Below are positions 7,624 to 16,014 of a DNA stretch of 64,000 bases, in pieces. Source of the DNA: Brevibacterium gallinarum. Lineage in GTDB: Bacteria; Actinomycetota; Actinomycetes; Actinomycetales; Brevibacteriaceae. Location of the stretch: contig NZ_JACSPY010000008.1 of the NCBI RefSeq assembly GCF_014836885.1, positions 1 to 64,000 on the forward strand, read 5' to 3'. The position numbers and the translations under genes are program-made. The notes beneath the pieces are model-generated. The model saw only the letters and a program-made list of their open reading frames with translations, searched no databases and was not told the origin of the DNA. How positions within the stretch are numbered: position 1 is the first letter of the stretch; the number at the start of each line of letters is the position of its first letter.

Positions 7624-9468
7624 TCAGGATATCCGGGCGAGGGTCTGACCTGCGGACACTTCGTCGCCAGCAGCCAGTGATCGGCAGACGATCGTCCCGC
7701 CTGCCGGGGCTGTGATGTTGGATTCCATCTTCATCGCCTCGATCACCGCGACTGTCTGGCCCTCCTCGACCGTGTCGCCGTCTGCCACCTTCCACGTGAC
7801 GAAGCTGCCGGCATACGGGCTTGTGACCTCCGCTCCCGAGGCGCCGGTCGCCTGGGAGCCGTCAGCCGCCTGGGAGCTGCGGGCCGCGTCGTCCCACCCG
7901 CCCGAACCCTGAGCGGACGGGCTCTCACCTGCAGACGCCTCGGTGCTGGCAGCGGAGAGCCGGTTGAGCAGCTCGGCCGGCAAGCCGATCTCGACCCGGC
8001 GGCCGTCGAGCTCGATGCCGAAACGGGTGAGGGGCCGCCCTGCCTGGTGATCGGCGAAGGCGGCAGTGCGTTCGAACTGCTCGGCGAAGTCGCTTTCGAT
8101 CCACGTCGTGTGCACGGCGAAGGACTCGGCGAAATCGGGATGGTCCAGCACCGCCTGATGGAACGGCACAACGGTGGCGACTCCCTCGATGACGAGTTCG
8201 CGCAGCGCCTGCCGGGCACGCGTGATCGCCTGGTCGCGGTCGGCGCCGAAGACGATGAGCTTGGCCATCATCGAGTCATAGGCACCCGGGATCGTCGACC
8301 CGCTCGTGACCCCGGTGTCGACGCGGATGCCCGGGCCGGTCGGGGCCTCGAATCGGGTGATGGTGCCCGGGCAGGGGACATAGCCGTTGGCGACGTCTTC
8401 GGCGTTGAGCCGGTACTCGATCGCATGCCCGAGCTGCGGCACAGTGATCTCGCTGTCCCCACCTGCGGCATTGCCGTCAGAAGCATCGCCGTCGGCGAAG
8501 GATAGTGGCAGGCCGGCGGCGATCCGGAACTGCTCGCCGACAAGATCGACGCCGGTCGTCATCTCGGTCACCGGATGCTCGACTTGCAGGCGCGTATTGA
8601 CCTCCAGGAAGCTGATGGTGCCGTCTTCGGCGATGAGGAACTCGACCGTACCGGCGCCGACGTACCCGGCAGCCTGGCAGATCTTGACCGCGCCCTCACG
8701 GATCGTCGCCTCCTGTTCGGAGGTGAGGAACGGTGCCGGTGCCTCCTCGACGAGCTTCTGGTTGCGCCGCTGCAGCGAGCAGTCCCGTAGCCCGATCACG
8801 ACCGTGTTCCCGTGCGTGTCCGCCAGGATCTGCGCCTCGACGTGCCGGGGGCGGACGAGGAATTTCTCGACAAAGCACTCACCGCGGCCGAACGCGGCCA
8901 CCGCCTCGCGCCCGGCGGCCGCGAAAGCATCCTCGACGTCATCGAGCTCATGGACGACTTTGAGGCCGCGTCCGCCGCCACCGTAGGCAGCCTTGATCGC
9001 AATCGGCAGCCCGTGCTCCTCAGCGAAGGCGTGCGCCTCCTCCCAGTCCTCGACCGGGCCATCGGAACCGGGCGCGAGCGGGGCGTCGACGGAGAGTGCG
9101 ATCTCGCGGGCGGTGACCTTGTTGCCCAGCTTCTCGATCACCTCAGGTGACGGGCCGATCCACGTCAGTCCCGCCTCGGCGACGGCGGCGGCGAACTCAG
9201 CGTTCTCGGCGAGGAACCCGTAGCCGGGGTGGACGGCCTCGACACCGGCGCGCAGCGCGGTTTCGATGAGGGCCGGGATGTTCATGTACGTCTCGGCCGG
9301 GGCGGTGCCCGGCAGCCGGTAGGCCTCGTCGGCGATGCGGGTGTGCAGGGCCTCGGCGTCGGCATCGGAGTACACGGCCACTGAGCGCAGCCCGTGGTCG
9401 GCTGCCGCGCGGGCGATGCGCACGGCGATCTCCCCGCGGTTGGCGATGAGCACGGAAGCAAGCGTCAT
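7624..9468 (-). CDS. Biotin carboxylase with fused biotin carboxyl carrier domain
   Basis: 614 residues. Residues 1-450 are the ATP-grasp biotin carboxylase (VLIANRGEIAVRI, the GGGGRGLK loop, EVNTRLQVEHPVTE). A linker follows, then a biotinyl domain with VIEAMKMESNI, the Lys being the biotin site, in the last 40 residues. It makes carboxybiotin from bicarbonate and ATP. No carboxyltransferase gene is adjacent. Its start overlaps the end of the KipI-KipA gene (ATGA-type, 4 bp), which ties it to 5-oxoprolinase. Such biotin carboxylases accompany pxp genes in many bacteria, and their exact role there is unsettled. This differs from a housekeeping accA3-type locus. Confidence 0.9.
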   Translation of the reverse strand: MTLASVLIANRGEIAVRIARAAADHGLRSVAVYSDADAEALHTRIADEAYRLPGTAPAETYMNIPALIETALRAGVEAVHPGYGFLAENAEFAAAVAEAGLTWIGPSPEVIEKLGNKVTAREIALSVDAPLAPGSDGPVEDWEEAHAFAEEHGLPIAIKAAYGGGGRGLKVVHELDDVEDAFAAAGREAVAAFGRGECFVEKFLVRPRHVEAQILADTHGNTVVIGLRDCSLQRRNQKLVEEAPAPFLTSEQEATIREGAVKICQAAGYVGAGTVEFLIAEDGTISFLEVNTRLQVEHPVTEMTTGVDLVGEQFRIAAGLPLSFADGDASDGNAAGGDSEITVPQLGHAIEYRLNAEDVANGYVPCPGTITRFEAPTGPGIRVDTGVTSGSTIPGAYDSMMAKLIVFGADRDQAITRARQALRELVIEGVATVVPFHQAVLDHPDFAESFAVHTTWIESDFAEQFERTAAFADHQAGRPLTRFGIELDGRRVEIGLPAELLNRLSAASTEASAGESPSAQGSGGWDDAARSSQAADGSQATGASGAEVTSPYAGSFVTWKVADGDTVEEGQTVAVIEAMKMESNITAPAGGTIVCRSLAAGDEVSAGQTLARIS

Positions 9469-11069
9469 GACGGTTCTCCTGGCAGGTCGGCGGCGTGGAT
9501 GGTGAAGCGCACCTCGGCACCCGGCGGCAGCTGGGCGGCGAGGTCGAGGTCTTCGGCGATGACGGTGGCGATGACCGGATACCCGCCGGTCACCGGATGG
9601 TCGACGAGGAACAGCACCGGCTGGCCCTCCGGCGGCACCTGGATCGCGCCGGAGACCATGCCCTCACTCGCAAGCTCCCCGGTGTCCTCGGCCCGGCGCA
9701 GCGGCCGGCCGTCCGCGCCGGCATGCAGGCGCATGGCGATGCGGTTGGACTCCTGGCTGACCGTCCACACCTGGCCGGTCAGCGTCTCCATTTCACCAGG
9801 AGCGCACCAGTCCTCGCGCGGCCCGGGCACCACCCGCAGCGTCGCGGACATGAGGTGACTGTCCGGTAGAGTCGCAGGCTCCGGTCCGCCGACGGCGCCG
9901 ACATCGGGGGTGACGGGAACCTTGAGCTGCTGGCCGGCACTGATCGGCTCGGGGCCGAGCCGGGAGAGCGTGTCGGTCGCCGTCGAGCCGAGCACCTCGC
10001 TGGTGACGAACCCGCCGCGGACCGCAAGATAGCTGCGGATCCCGTGCGTCGGCGCACCGATCTCGACACTCTCACCGGCCGGGACGACGAGCGGGGTGCG
10101 CAGCGGGGCGGGCTGCCCGCCGACGGTGACCGGCGCCTCGGCTCCGGTGACGGCCAGGGTGAGGTCGGTCTCGGCACGCAGCCCGAACCCGCCGAAGAGG
10201 CATTCGATGACGGTGGCGTCGCCGCGGTTGCCGACGATCCGGTTGGCCTGCCGGGCTGAGGCGCGGTCGAGCACCCCGGAGGTCGGCACGCCGGTGTCGC
10301 CGTGGCCGGTGCGCCCGCGGTCCTGGAACAGCGCCTGCAGGCCCACGGCGGTGACGGTCGCGGCCGGGCGGGCAGGCTGGCTCGCCGGCGCCGAGGCGGT
10401 GGCCGGGGAGAGCGTGATCTCCTCGCTGACGGCCCGGTAGCGGATCTCATCACCCGGGCTGATGCGGTTGGGCGGGTCCGCGCCGAGGTCCCACACCGGG
10501 GTGGGGGAGGAGCCGAGCAGCTGCCAGCCGCCGGGTGAGTCGATCGGGTAGACGGCGGAGAACGGCCCGGCCAGGGCGACGGAGCCGCGCGGCACCTTGG
10601 TGCGCGGGGAGGCCCGGCGCGGGGTGTCCCAGCCGCTGCCGGCGGCGGTGCAGTAGGCGAAGCCGGGGGAGAACCCGCCGAAGGCGGCCAGCCAGTCCTC
10701 GCTCGTGTGCCGGTCGATGAGTGCTTCAGTCGAGATGCCGTAGTGCTCGGCGACTGCCTGGAGGTCCTCACCGTTGTAGACGACGTCGATGTCGATGCGT
10801 TTGTGCGCACCGGCGGCCGCGTCATCGGGGGTCAGTGCGCGCAGGGCGGTCAGGGCTGTGTCGAGGCCGCGGCGGGTGGCGGCTTTGAACAGCAGCGTGC
10901 GGGCGGCGGCGATGACCTCGATCTGCGCGTCGAGCGGGTGGGCGCTCAGATGCGCGTGCCAGGCCATGACGGTGGCGGTGTCGGGCAGTTCGATGAGCAC
11001 CGAGCGGGTGCCCATGAGCCGGAACTCCGGGGTGCTGGTTACTGCGCCGGGCTGGTCGGCCGGGCTCAT
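9465..11069 (-). CDS. Fused 5-oxoprolinase subunits PxpB and PxpC (KipI-KipA fusion)
   Basis: 534 residues. Residues about 15-215 match KipI/PxpB (FRLMGTRSVLIEL, GFSPGFAYCTA, SPGGWQLLG). Residues about 230-530 match KipA/PxpC (GLQALFQDRGRTGHGDTGVP, ASARQANRIVGN, GGYPVIATV). With PxpA they form the ATP-dependent 5-oxoprolinase that opens pyroglutamate to glutamate. In E. coli and Bacillus these are separate genes, so the fusion fixes 1:1 stoichiometry. It overlaps PxpA by 4 bp upstream and the biotin carboxylase by 4 bp downstream, indicating strong translational coupling. Urea amidolyase shares these domains but lacks the PxpA partner. Confidence 0.92.
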   Translation of the reverse strand: MSPADQPGAVTSTPEFRLMGTRSVLIELPDTATVMAWHAHLSAHPLDAQIEVIAAARTLLFKAATRRGLDTALTALRALTPDDAAAGAHKRIDIDVVYNGEDLQAVAEHYGISTEALIDRHTSEDWLAAFGGFSPGFAYCTAAGSGWDTPRRASPRTKVPRGSVALAGPFSAVYPIDSPGGWQLLGSSPTPVWDLGADPPNRISPGDEIRYRAVSEEITLSPATASAPASQPARPAATVTAVGLQALFQDRGRTGHGDTGVPTSGVLDRASARQANRIVGNRGDATVIECLFGGFGLRAETDLTLAVTGAEAPVTVGGQPAPLRTPLVVPAGESVEIGAPTHGIRSYLAVRGGFVTSEVLGSTATDTLSRLGPEPISAGQQLKVPVTPDVGAVGGPEPATLPDSHLMSATLRVVPGPREDWCAPGEMETLTGQVWTVSQESNRIAMRLHAGADGRPLRRAEDTGELASEGMVSGAIQVPPEGQPVLFLVDHPVTGGYPVIATVIAEDLDLAAQLPPGAEVRFTIHAADLPGEPS

Positions 11070-11824
11070 GCGAAGCTCGTGACCGACACGCCGGCTTCGT
11101 CGAGGGCCTCGCGGATGGCTTTGGCCATCTCGACGGCGCCCGGCGAGTCGCCGTGCACGCAGATCGACTGGGCGTCGACGCGCAGGGTCGAGCCGTCGCG
11201 GGCGGTGACCGTGCCCGAGGTGGCCATCTCGATGACCCGGGAGCGGACAGCATCGATATCGGTGACGACCGCATCGTCCTCGGAGCGGGAGACGAGCGTG
11301 CCGTCGGGGTTGTAATTGCGGTCGGCGAAGGCCTCGGTGATGACCTGCAGGCCGGCCTTGACGGCCATCTCCGCGGCGATCGAACCGGGCAGCAGGAGGA
11401 GCGGGACGCTGCGGGAGAAGGCGCGCAGGCCGTCGATGACCGCCTGAGCGTGCTCGGCATTGCGCACGAGCGCGTTGTACAGCGCGCCGTGGGGTTTGAC
11501 GTAGCGGACCTCGGAGCCGTGCGAGCGGGCGATCGCGTCGAGGGCGCCGATCTGGTAGAGCACCTCGTCGGCCAGCTGCTTGGGGTCGTAGTCGATGAAT
11601 CGGCGGCCGAATCCCGACGGGTCGTTGTAGGCCGGGTGCGCCCCGATCGTCACGCCGCGGGCGGCGGCCTGGCTGACGGTGGCCGAGATGCCGTGGGGGC
11701 TGCCGGCGTGGAAGCCGCAGGCGACATTGGCCGAGGAGACGACGTCGAGGATCGCCTCGTCATCGCCGACGGGGATGCCGGCGACCGATTCGCCCAGGTC
11801 GGAGTTGACGTCGATGCTGCTCAT
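11066..11824 (-). CDS. pxpA: 5-oxoprolinase subunit PxpA (LamB/YcsF family)
   Basis: 252 residues starting at ATG 11824 with GGAGGAGA upstream. Family landmarks are NSDLGES near the N-terminus, ANVACGFHAGSP, GAHPAYND and VRYVKPHGALYN. LamB/YcsF proteins are the PxpA subunit of prokaryotic 5-oxoprolinase. The gene leads a four-gene operon (pxpA, pxpBC fusion, biotin carboxylase, gntR) whose members overlap or nearly abut. The promoter region carries the 13-bp site shared with the NRAMP unit. Confidence 0.93.
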   Translation of the reverse strand: MSSIDVNSDLGESVAGIPVGDDEAILDVVSSANVACGFHAGSPHGISATVSQAAARGVTIGAHPAYNDPSGFGRRFIDYDPKQLADEVLYQIGALDAIARSHGSEVRYVKPHGALYNALVRNAEHAQAVIDGLRAFSRSVPLLLLPGSIAAEMAVKAGLQVITEAFADRNYNPDGTLVSRSEDDAVVTDIDAVRSRVIEMATSGTVTARDGSTLRVDAQSICVHGDSPGAVEMAKAIREALDEAGVSVTSFA

Positions 11825-11869
11825 AGCTTCTCCTCCAGTTCGCCTCGGCGGGCCGCACTCCCCTGATCG

Positions 11870-11885
11870 TTGTTGAACAATTCTA
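11870..11885 (-). promoter_or_regulatory. Operator and -10 box of the 5-oxoprolinase operon
   Basis: The 13 bases at 11870-11882 (TTGTTGAACAATT on the + strand) are identical to 3285-3297. Read on the - strand, TAGAAT (11885-11880) forms a -10 box overlapping the site, 45 bp before the pxpA ribosome binding site. A bound regulator would cover the promoter. Confidence 0.72.
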
Positions 11886-11972
11886 CGGGATGCGGGCCGG
11901 TGTGGGGCCGGGAGGGGCTGGGGAAAACGGCCGGCACCGCAGGCGGTGGCTCAGCCGATGGGGTGCCGGGTC

Positions 11973-12212
11973 TCAGTAGCCGGCGGCGCGGCGGGCCCGG
12001 CGCGCGTTCACCCGGCGGGTCTCTCCGCGGATGGTGAAGCAGGAGATGACGGTGCCGACGAAGAAGAATCCGCCGGTGAAGAGGAACAGCAGACCCATGA
12101 CGATCTTGCCGATGTAGAAGTACTGCAGGCCTGCGATGAGGACGAAGCCGAGGAGGGTGAGGACGAGGGCGAGGCCGGGATCCTTGGCCGGTTCGGTGGC
12201 GTAGGGCGACAT
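11973..12212 (-). CDS. TM2-domain small membrane protein
   Basis: 79 residues starting at ATG 12212 behind a good AAAGGAG site. Two hydrophobic helices (LALVLTLLGFVLIAGLQYFY and GLLFLFTGGFFFVGTVISCF) are joined by a short YIGK turn. This is the TM2 arrangement usually written DPG-x-G-x-H-x-FY-G. A basic tail (RRVNARRARR) follows. Molecular function is unknown for the family. It stands alone between the pxp operon and a convergent-strand membrane protein gene. Confidence 0.8.
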   Translation of the reverse strand: MSPYATEPAKDPGLALVLTLLGFVLIAGLQYFYIGKIVMGLLFLFTGGFFFVGTVISCFTIRGETRRVNARRARRAAGY

Positions 12213-12369
12213 GTGAGCTCCTTTCGCGAACAGGTGCGCGTGGTGGTGCTCTTCCAAGTCTGCCCTATCGTCATCCGAACCGGCTGGAAGCGACGCGTCC
12301 TGGACGGAGCTGCTGGCCGGTCGGCAGTGCCGAGGCGGCTGGGTCTGCTGTGCCGGCTGGCCGGGTGCC

Positions 12370-12855
12370 TCAGCCGAGCAGCCGCACGCCGGCCAGCGCA
12401 AGCCCGCCGAAGAGCACGCCCCAGGCGATGATCGACACGATCTGCCAGACCGCCACCGCATTGCGGGAGGCGCCGAAGGAGACCATCGCCATCGAGGTGA
12501 TCTGGCTGGGCAGCACGGTCTGGCCGAGCAGGCTGACGCCTGGCACGCCCCACCGGTCGAAGGCGCGCCGGAGCCTGGCCCGCTTCGGAGACTCGGCCCG
12601 CTTCCGGGCATCAGCCGGCTTCCGCGCCGTCACCCAGGCGCGGAGTGTGTGAGCACCGTAGACGAGGGCGAGCATCGACAGCACATTGCCGACGATCGCG
12701 GCCGGAATCGCGACGACGGGATGGACGCCGGCGACGATGCCGATGACCGAGCCGAAGTACGACTCGACGAACGGCAGTGCGGAGATGAGGATGATGCCGG
12801 CCCAGCGGGCCCACATCGGCAGCGAGGTGGTGAATTCCTGGAGTGCTTCGAACAT
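12370..12855 (-). CDS. Small multi-pass membrane protein under TetR control (putative efflux-type)
   Basis: 161 residues starting at ATG 12855 (MFEALQEF) with GAGAG upstream. Three to four helices are visible: RWAGIILISALPFVESYFGS, VVAIPAAIVGNVLSMLALVY and IVSIIAWGVLFGGLALAGV. A basic loop of about 30 residues lies in the middle. Proteins of this type are often annotated as small multidrug efflux proteins; I see no proof of transport. It is divergent from the TetR gene at 12996, and three overlapping palindromes lie between them, so its expression is very likely repressed by that TetR. Confidence 0.75.
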   Translation of the reverse strand: MFEALQEFTTSLPMWARWAGIILISALPFVESYFGSVIGIVAGVHPVVAIPAAIVGNVLSMLALVYGAHTLRAWVTARKPADARKRAESPKRARLRRAFDRWGVPGVSLLGQTVLPSQITSMAMVSFGASRNAVAVWQIVSIIAWGVLFGGLALAGVRLLG

Positions 12856-12886
12856 GGGTCTCTCTTTCGTGAGGGGCTGCACTCGT

Positions 12887-12929
12887 CTAGTACAGCGTGC
12901 TAGTTCAGTGTACTAGTACGGTGTGCTAA
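12887..12929. promoter_or_regulatory. Three overlapping TetR operators with 13-bp spacing
   Basis: Three 17-bp palindromes of the form CTAGTxC-N3-GTxCTAr lie at 12887-12903, 12900-12916 and 12913-12929. Each overlaps the next by four bases, giving an exact 13-bp period. They fill the region between the divergent TetR and membrane protein genes. The best arms are CTAGTAC and GTACTAG. Confidence 0.82.
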
Positions 12930-12995
12930 ATTGTCAAGTGTCGATCGAAAGTCGTGAACGAAGCGCTGGAAGAGGCGCGTGGCGGGAGGAGTCCG

Positions 12996-13586
12996 ATGGC
13001 TGACAGGCGGGAGCAGATCGTCGAGGCTGCCCTTGAGCTCGTCGAGTCCGGTGGGCCGGGAGCTGCGAGCGTGCGCGCTGTCGCCGAGCGCGCCGGCATC
13101 GGCGCGAGCACGCTGCGGTACTACTTCCCGACCCAGAGTGCGCTCATGCGCGCAGTGGCTGAGCGGGCCTATTCGCGTGAGGTGCCCGATCTCGACATCG
13201 CGAACTCCTCACGGGATCCAGCCGAGCGGCTGACCGAGTGCATGCTGCAGTTCCTGCCGCATGATGATGAATCGACGCGCTCGCTGCTCGGCATCTGGGT
13301 CACCCAGATGTCCAATGCCTTCGGCCCGGAGGCTGATGACTCCAGTACGCGGATGCTCTCACGGCTCTACGAGATCGGGCTGGCCAGGATCGAGTCATGG
13401 CTGCACGTCCTCGCCGCCGAAGGGCATCTTGCCGAAGTGGACATCCCCGACCGCGCCTCGCTGCTGAGCGCGGCCTGCGATGGACTCATGCCGCAGTTCG
13501 GCGCCACCGACCTGGAGCTGACGCTCGATGCCGCCCGCCGGCGACTGCGCTGGCTGTGCGGGGCCGTGCTCGACCGCACGCCCTGA
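12996..13586 (+). CDS. TetR-family transcriptional repressor
   Basis: 196 residues from ATG 12996, with GGGAGGA at 12984-12990; a GTG at 12954 gives a longer but less well supported start. The HTH is SVRAVAERAGIGASTLRYYF near residues 28-47. The C-terminal domain resembles the TetR_C_6-like group (LLGIWVTQMSN). It most likely binds the triple palindrome at 12887-12929 and controls itself and the small membrane protein at 12370-12855. Confidence 0.9.
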   Translation: MADRREQIVEAALELVESGGPGAASVRAVAERAGIGASTLRYYFPTQSALMRAVAERAYSREVPDLDIANSSRDPAERLTECMLQFLPHDDESTRSLLGIWVTQMSNAFGPEADDSSTRMLSRLYEIGLARIESWLHVLAAEGHLAEVDIPDRASLLSAACDGLMPQFGATDLELTLDAARRRLRWLCGAVLDRTP

Positions 13587-13640
13587 ACCCGGCGCGCGTG
13601 CCACGCAGCGCCCGGGGGAAGGGCACCCGAGAAGAGAAGA

Positions 13641-13674
13641 ACCCCGGTTCGCGCGATCGCGCGCAAACCGGGGT
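13641..13674. terminator. Bidirectional hairpin between convergent genes
   Basis: ACCCCGGTT (13641-13649) pairs with AACCGGGGT (13666-13674) around a GCGC-rich loop that can itself fold. It lies between the TetR stop (13586) and the stop of the opposing decarboxylase gene (13733). There is no long T-run. Confidence 0.6.
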
Positions 13675-13732
13675 CTGGAGGCCTCAGCTCAGAGGGCTCA
13701 GGGGCCCAGACGGTTCAGCGGCCTCAGCGGGC

Positions 13733-15331
13733 TCAGACCATCACTTCGATCAGCCGCGGTCCCGGCTCAGCCAGCGCCTCGGAGAACGCGGCGTCGAGCT
13801 GCTCGACCGTTTCAACGCGGCGAGCCGGCACACCCATCCCCTCGGACACGGCCGACCAGTTCGGCACCGGAGCGCTGAGGTCGAGCAGTGCGCTTGCCTT
13901 CGGGCCGAAGTCCGGCACCCCGACATTGGCCATCTCATTGCGCAGGATCTGGTACTTGGCATTGTTGAAGATGAGCGTGACGACGTTGAGGCCCTCGCGC
14001 GCCTGCGTCCACAGCGCCTGCGGCTGGTACAGGCCCGAGCCATCGCTTTCGAGCGTGATGACCGGCCGGTCCGGGCAGGCGATCGCGGCTCCTGCGGCCA
14101 CCGGCATCGCATAGCCGATCGACCCGCCGGTGCCGGAGAACCAGTCGTGCGGACGCGCCGTGACGGTCTGCGCCCAGAAGCTCGCGCCGGTCGTGATCGA
14201 CTCATCGACGACGATCGCGCCCTCAGGGATCGCATTGCCGAGGAACGCGCCGATCTTCTCCGGGGTGATCGTCCCGCTCGGCATGCCCGGCAGAGACAGC
14301 TCAGCAGTCTGACCGCGGCCCTCAGCGGTGCCGGCGCCGGAGGCGATCCCATCACCGGTGACATCCGCATCGGTGGCGCCGACCGCCTCGGCGAGGGCCT
14401 CCAAGGCGGCGAGCGTATCGCCTTCGCGCGGGCAGATCTCGAAGAAGGTCGTGCCGGCGGCAGTGAGCACGCTCGACTTGTCCGGGTAGGCGAAGAACGC
14501 CACCGGCGCCTTCGAGTCGATGAGGATGACCGCATCGAAGTTGGCGAGCAGCTCCTGGGACGGCTCGACCGGGTACGGCACCTTCGTCGTCGTCACCCGC
14601 CCGGCGCCGCGCTCGGTGCGCGGGGTGAAGGTGTCAGACAGCAGGTGCGCGCCGGTGGCGGCAGCGATCCGCCCGGCCACGGCGAGCTGCTCGGCCCGGA
14701 CGGCACGCCCGCCCATGAGGATCGCCGTGCGCGCACCGGAGGCGCGCAGGCGCTCGGCGGCGGCATCGATGACGCGCTCGTCGAGGACCGGACGCGGCAG
14801 GGCGGCGGCAGTCGGCACGGCCGGGTCACCGGTGACCGGATTCCAGGCCGTATCAGCCGGCAGGATGAGTGAGGCGACGCGACCGGCCTCGGCCTGGCTG
14901 ATGGCATCGGCGGTGTCGGCTGCGATGGTGTCCGGCGACGGAGAGCTGCGCACCCAGTGGCTGAAGGGGCGCGCGGTGCCTTCGATGTCGGACGTCAGCG
15001 GCGCATCGAGATCGCGGTGGTAGGTGGCGTGGTCGCCGATGACATTGACGATCCCTGCCCGGGCGCGCAGCGCGTTGTGCATGTTCGACAGGCCGTTGGC
15101 CAGGCCGGGCCCGAGGTGGAGGAGGGTCGCGGCCGGGCGATCGGTCATGCGCGAGTAGCCATCAGCCGCGCCGGTGACCGTGCCCTCGAACAGCCCGAGC
15201 ACACCGCGGATCTTCGTCGCCTTGTCCAAGGCGGCCACGAAGTGCATCTCCGAGGTGCCGGGATTGGCGAAGCACACCTCGATGTCGTTGTGCTCAAGGG
15301 TGGCCAGGAGTCTGTCGGCGCCGTTGGTCAT
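13733..15331 (-). CDS. ThDP-dependent enzyme, benzoylformate decarboxylase/acetolactate synthase-like
   Basis: 532 residues from ATG 15331, with AGAGGA upstream. The three-domain ThDP fold is complete: N-terminal PYR domain with catalytic Glu49 (GLFEGTVTG), central domain, and C-terminal PP domain. The cofactor motif appears as SDGSGLYQPQALWT...IFNN, with Ser where GDG usually starts. The catalytic His-His pair of pyruvate decarboxylase is not evident. Close relatives are annotated as acetolactate synthase large subunit or MdlC. Divergence from an aromatic oxygenase operon favours a 2-oxo-acid from aromatic breakdown as substrate, which is inference. Confidence 0.85.
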   Translation of the reverse strand: MTNGADRLLATLEHNDIEVCFANPGTSEMHFVAALDKATKIRGVLGLFEGTVTGAADGYSRMTDRPAATLLHLGPGLANGLSNMHNALRARAGIVNVIGDHATYHRDLDAPLTSDIEGTARPFSHWVRSSPSPDTIAADTADAISQAEAGRVASLILPADTAWNPVTGDPAVPTAAALPRPVLDERVIDAAAERLRASGARTAILMGGRAVRAEQLAVAGRIAAATGAHLLSDTFTPRTERGAGRVTTTKVPYPVEPSQELLANFDAVILIDSKAPVAFFAYPDKSSVLTAAGTTFFEICPREGDTLAALEALAEAVGATDADVTGDGIASGAGTAEGRGQTAELSLPGMPSGTITPEKIGAFLGNAIPEGAIVVDESITTGASFWAQTVTARPHDWFSGTGGSIGYAMPVAAGAAIACPDRPVITLESDGSGLYQPQALWTQAREGLNVVTLIFNNAKYQILRNEMANVGVPDFGPKASALLDLSAPVPNWSAVSEGMGVPARRVETVEQLDAAFSEALAEPGPRLIEVMV

Positions 15332-15590
15332 CGGTCCTCTGCTTTCTCTCATCAGCTGGCGCTGCGTGTCTCAGCTGAAGCTGCGTTGTCACTGCTGCGG
15401 GTCGGCTGCGCCGGCGGTCGGCGGGGCTTCGGATCGACCGGCCGGGACCCGCATGTCAAGGGCCGGCGGCGCGGCGGTGGGCTGCCGTGCGGCTGACAGC
15501 TCTCATCTCATCACTGCGTTGCTGTCCCCGCAAGACGCCAGGCGGAGTGAGCTCTCGACTCGATCCGACGCCCAATGCGCTCATCAGCAA

Positions 15591-15640
15591 TCATGCTTTA
15601 CCGGCATGGAATCAATCATGCTCTACTGGCATGGAATATA
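15591..15640. repeat. Two 25-bp tandem repeats, each with a CATGC-N7-GCATG palindrome
   Basis: Copies at 15591-15615 and 15616-15640 differ at only four to five positions, and both preserve CATGC...GCATGGAAT. The spacing, and conservation of the arms rather than the loop, suggest paired operators for one of the divergent genes. Confidence 0.75.
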
Positions 15641-15914
15641 CCTAAAAGCGGCGTTTGGTGTGCATCACCGCAGGCCACTGCGGTCGGGAGCCGTGGCATG
15701 TGTTGTTTGTTGGCCGAGCTCCGGCTTCACCTGCGAATCCGCCGCCGCATCCGCGACGTCGTCGTCCTCAGCTCCCTGGCTGTCGCGTCATAGGTGACGA
15801 ACTCCTGCGTGTCCGTGTCGACGGTCCCTGCGGCTGCAACTTCGTGCGAGCGTCTCGCCTGCGGCCCCCCGCTGGAGATCCCTGTCCGGTCAGTCGGATC
15901 GTCCCCGTTGGCTC

Positions 15915-15959
15915 TTGTGCCGAGCCGCTCCCGCCTCTACAGTGAATACACTGTATACA
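15915..15959 (+). promoter_or_regulatory. Promoter and operator of the oxygenase operon
   Basis: TTGTGC (15915-15920), a 17-bp spacer and TACAGT (15938-15943) form a promoter. ACAGTGAATACACTGT (15939-15954) is a perfect palindrome across the -10 box, and TGTATACA (15952-15959) is a second palindrome just downstream. This is classic repressor placement. The GntR at 18659-19261 is the obvious candidate. Confidence 0.7.
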
Positions 15960-16014
15960 AAATATGGGCTGGGCAGCGCGGCCCGCCGCCTCACTCACGC
16001 TCAAAGGAGTAGTC

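Larger units (their letters stand above)
15353..16014. other. Divergent regulatory region of 660 bp, no gene seen
   Basis: I find no convincing coding frame here. It holds a 25-bp tandem repeat with CATGC palindromes (15591-15640) and, next to the oxygenase operon, a promoter with a palindrome over its -10 box (15915-15959). Confidence 0.6.

Noticed and set aside
15353-15797. Short + strand frames in the decarboxylase/oxygenase gap
   Set aside because: No ribosome sites, no recognisable domains, and they cross the operator-like repeats.
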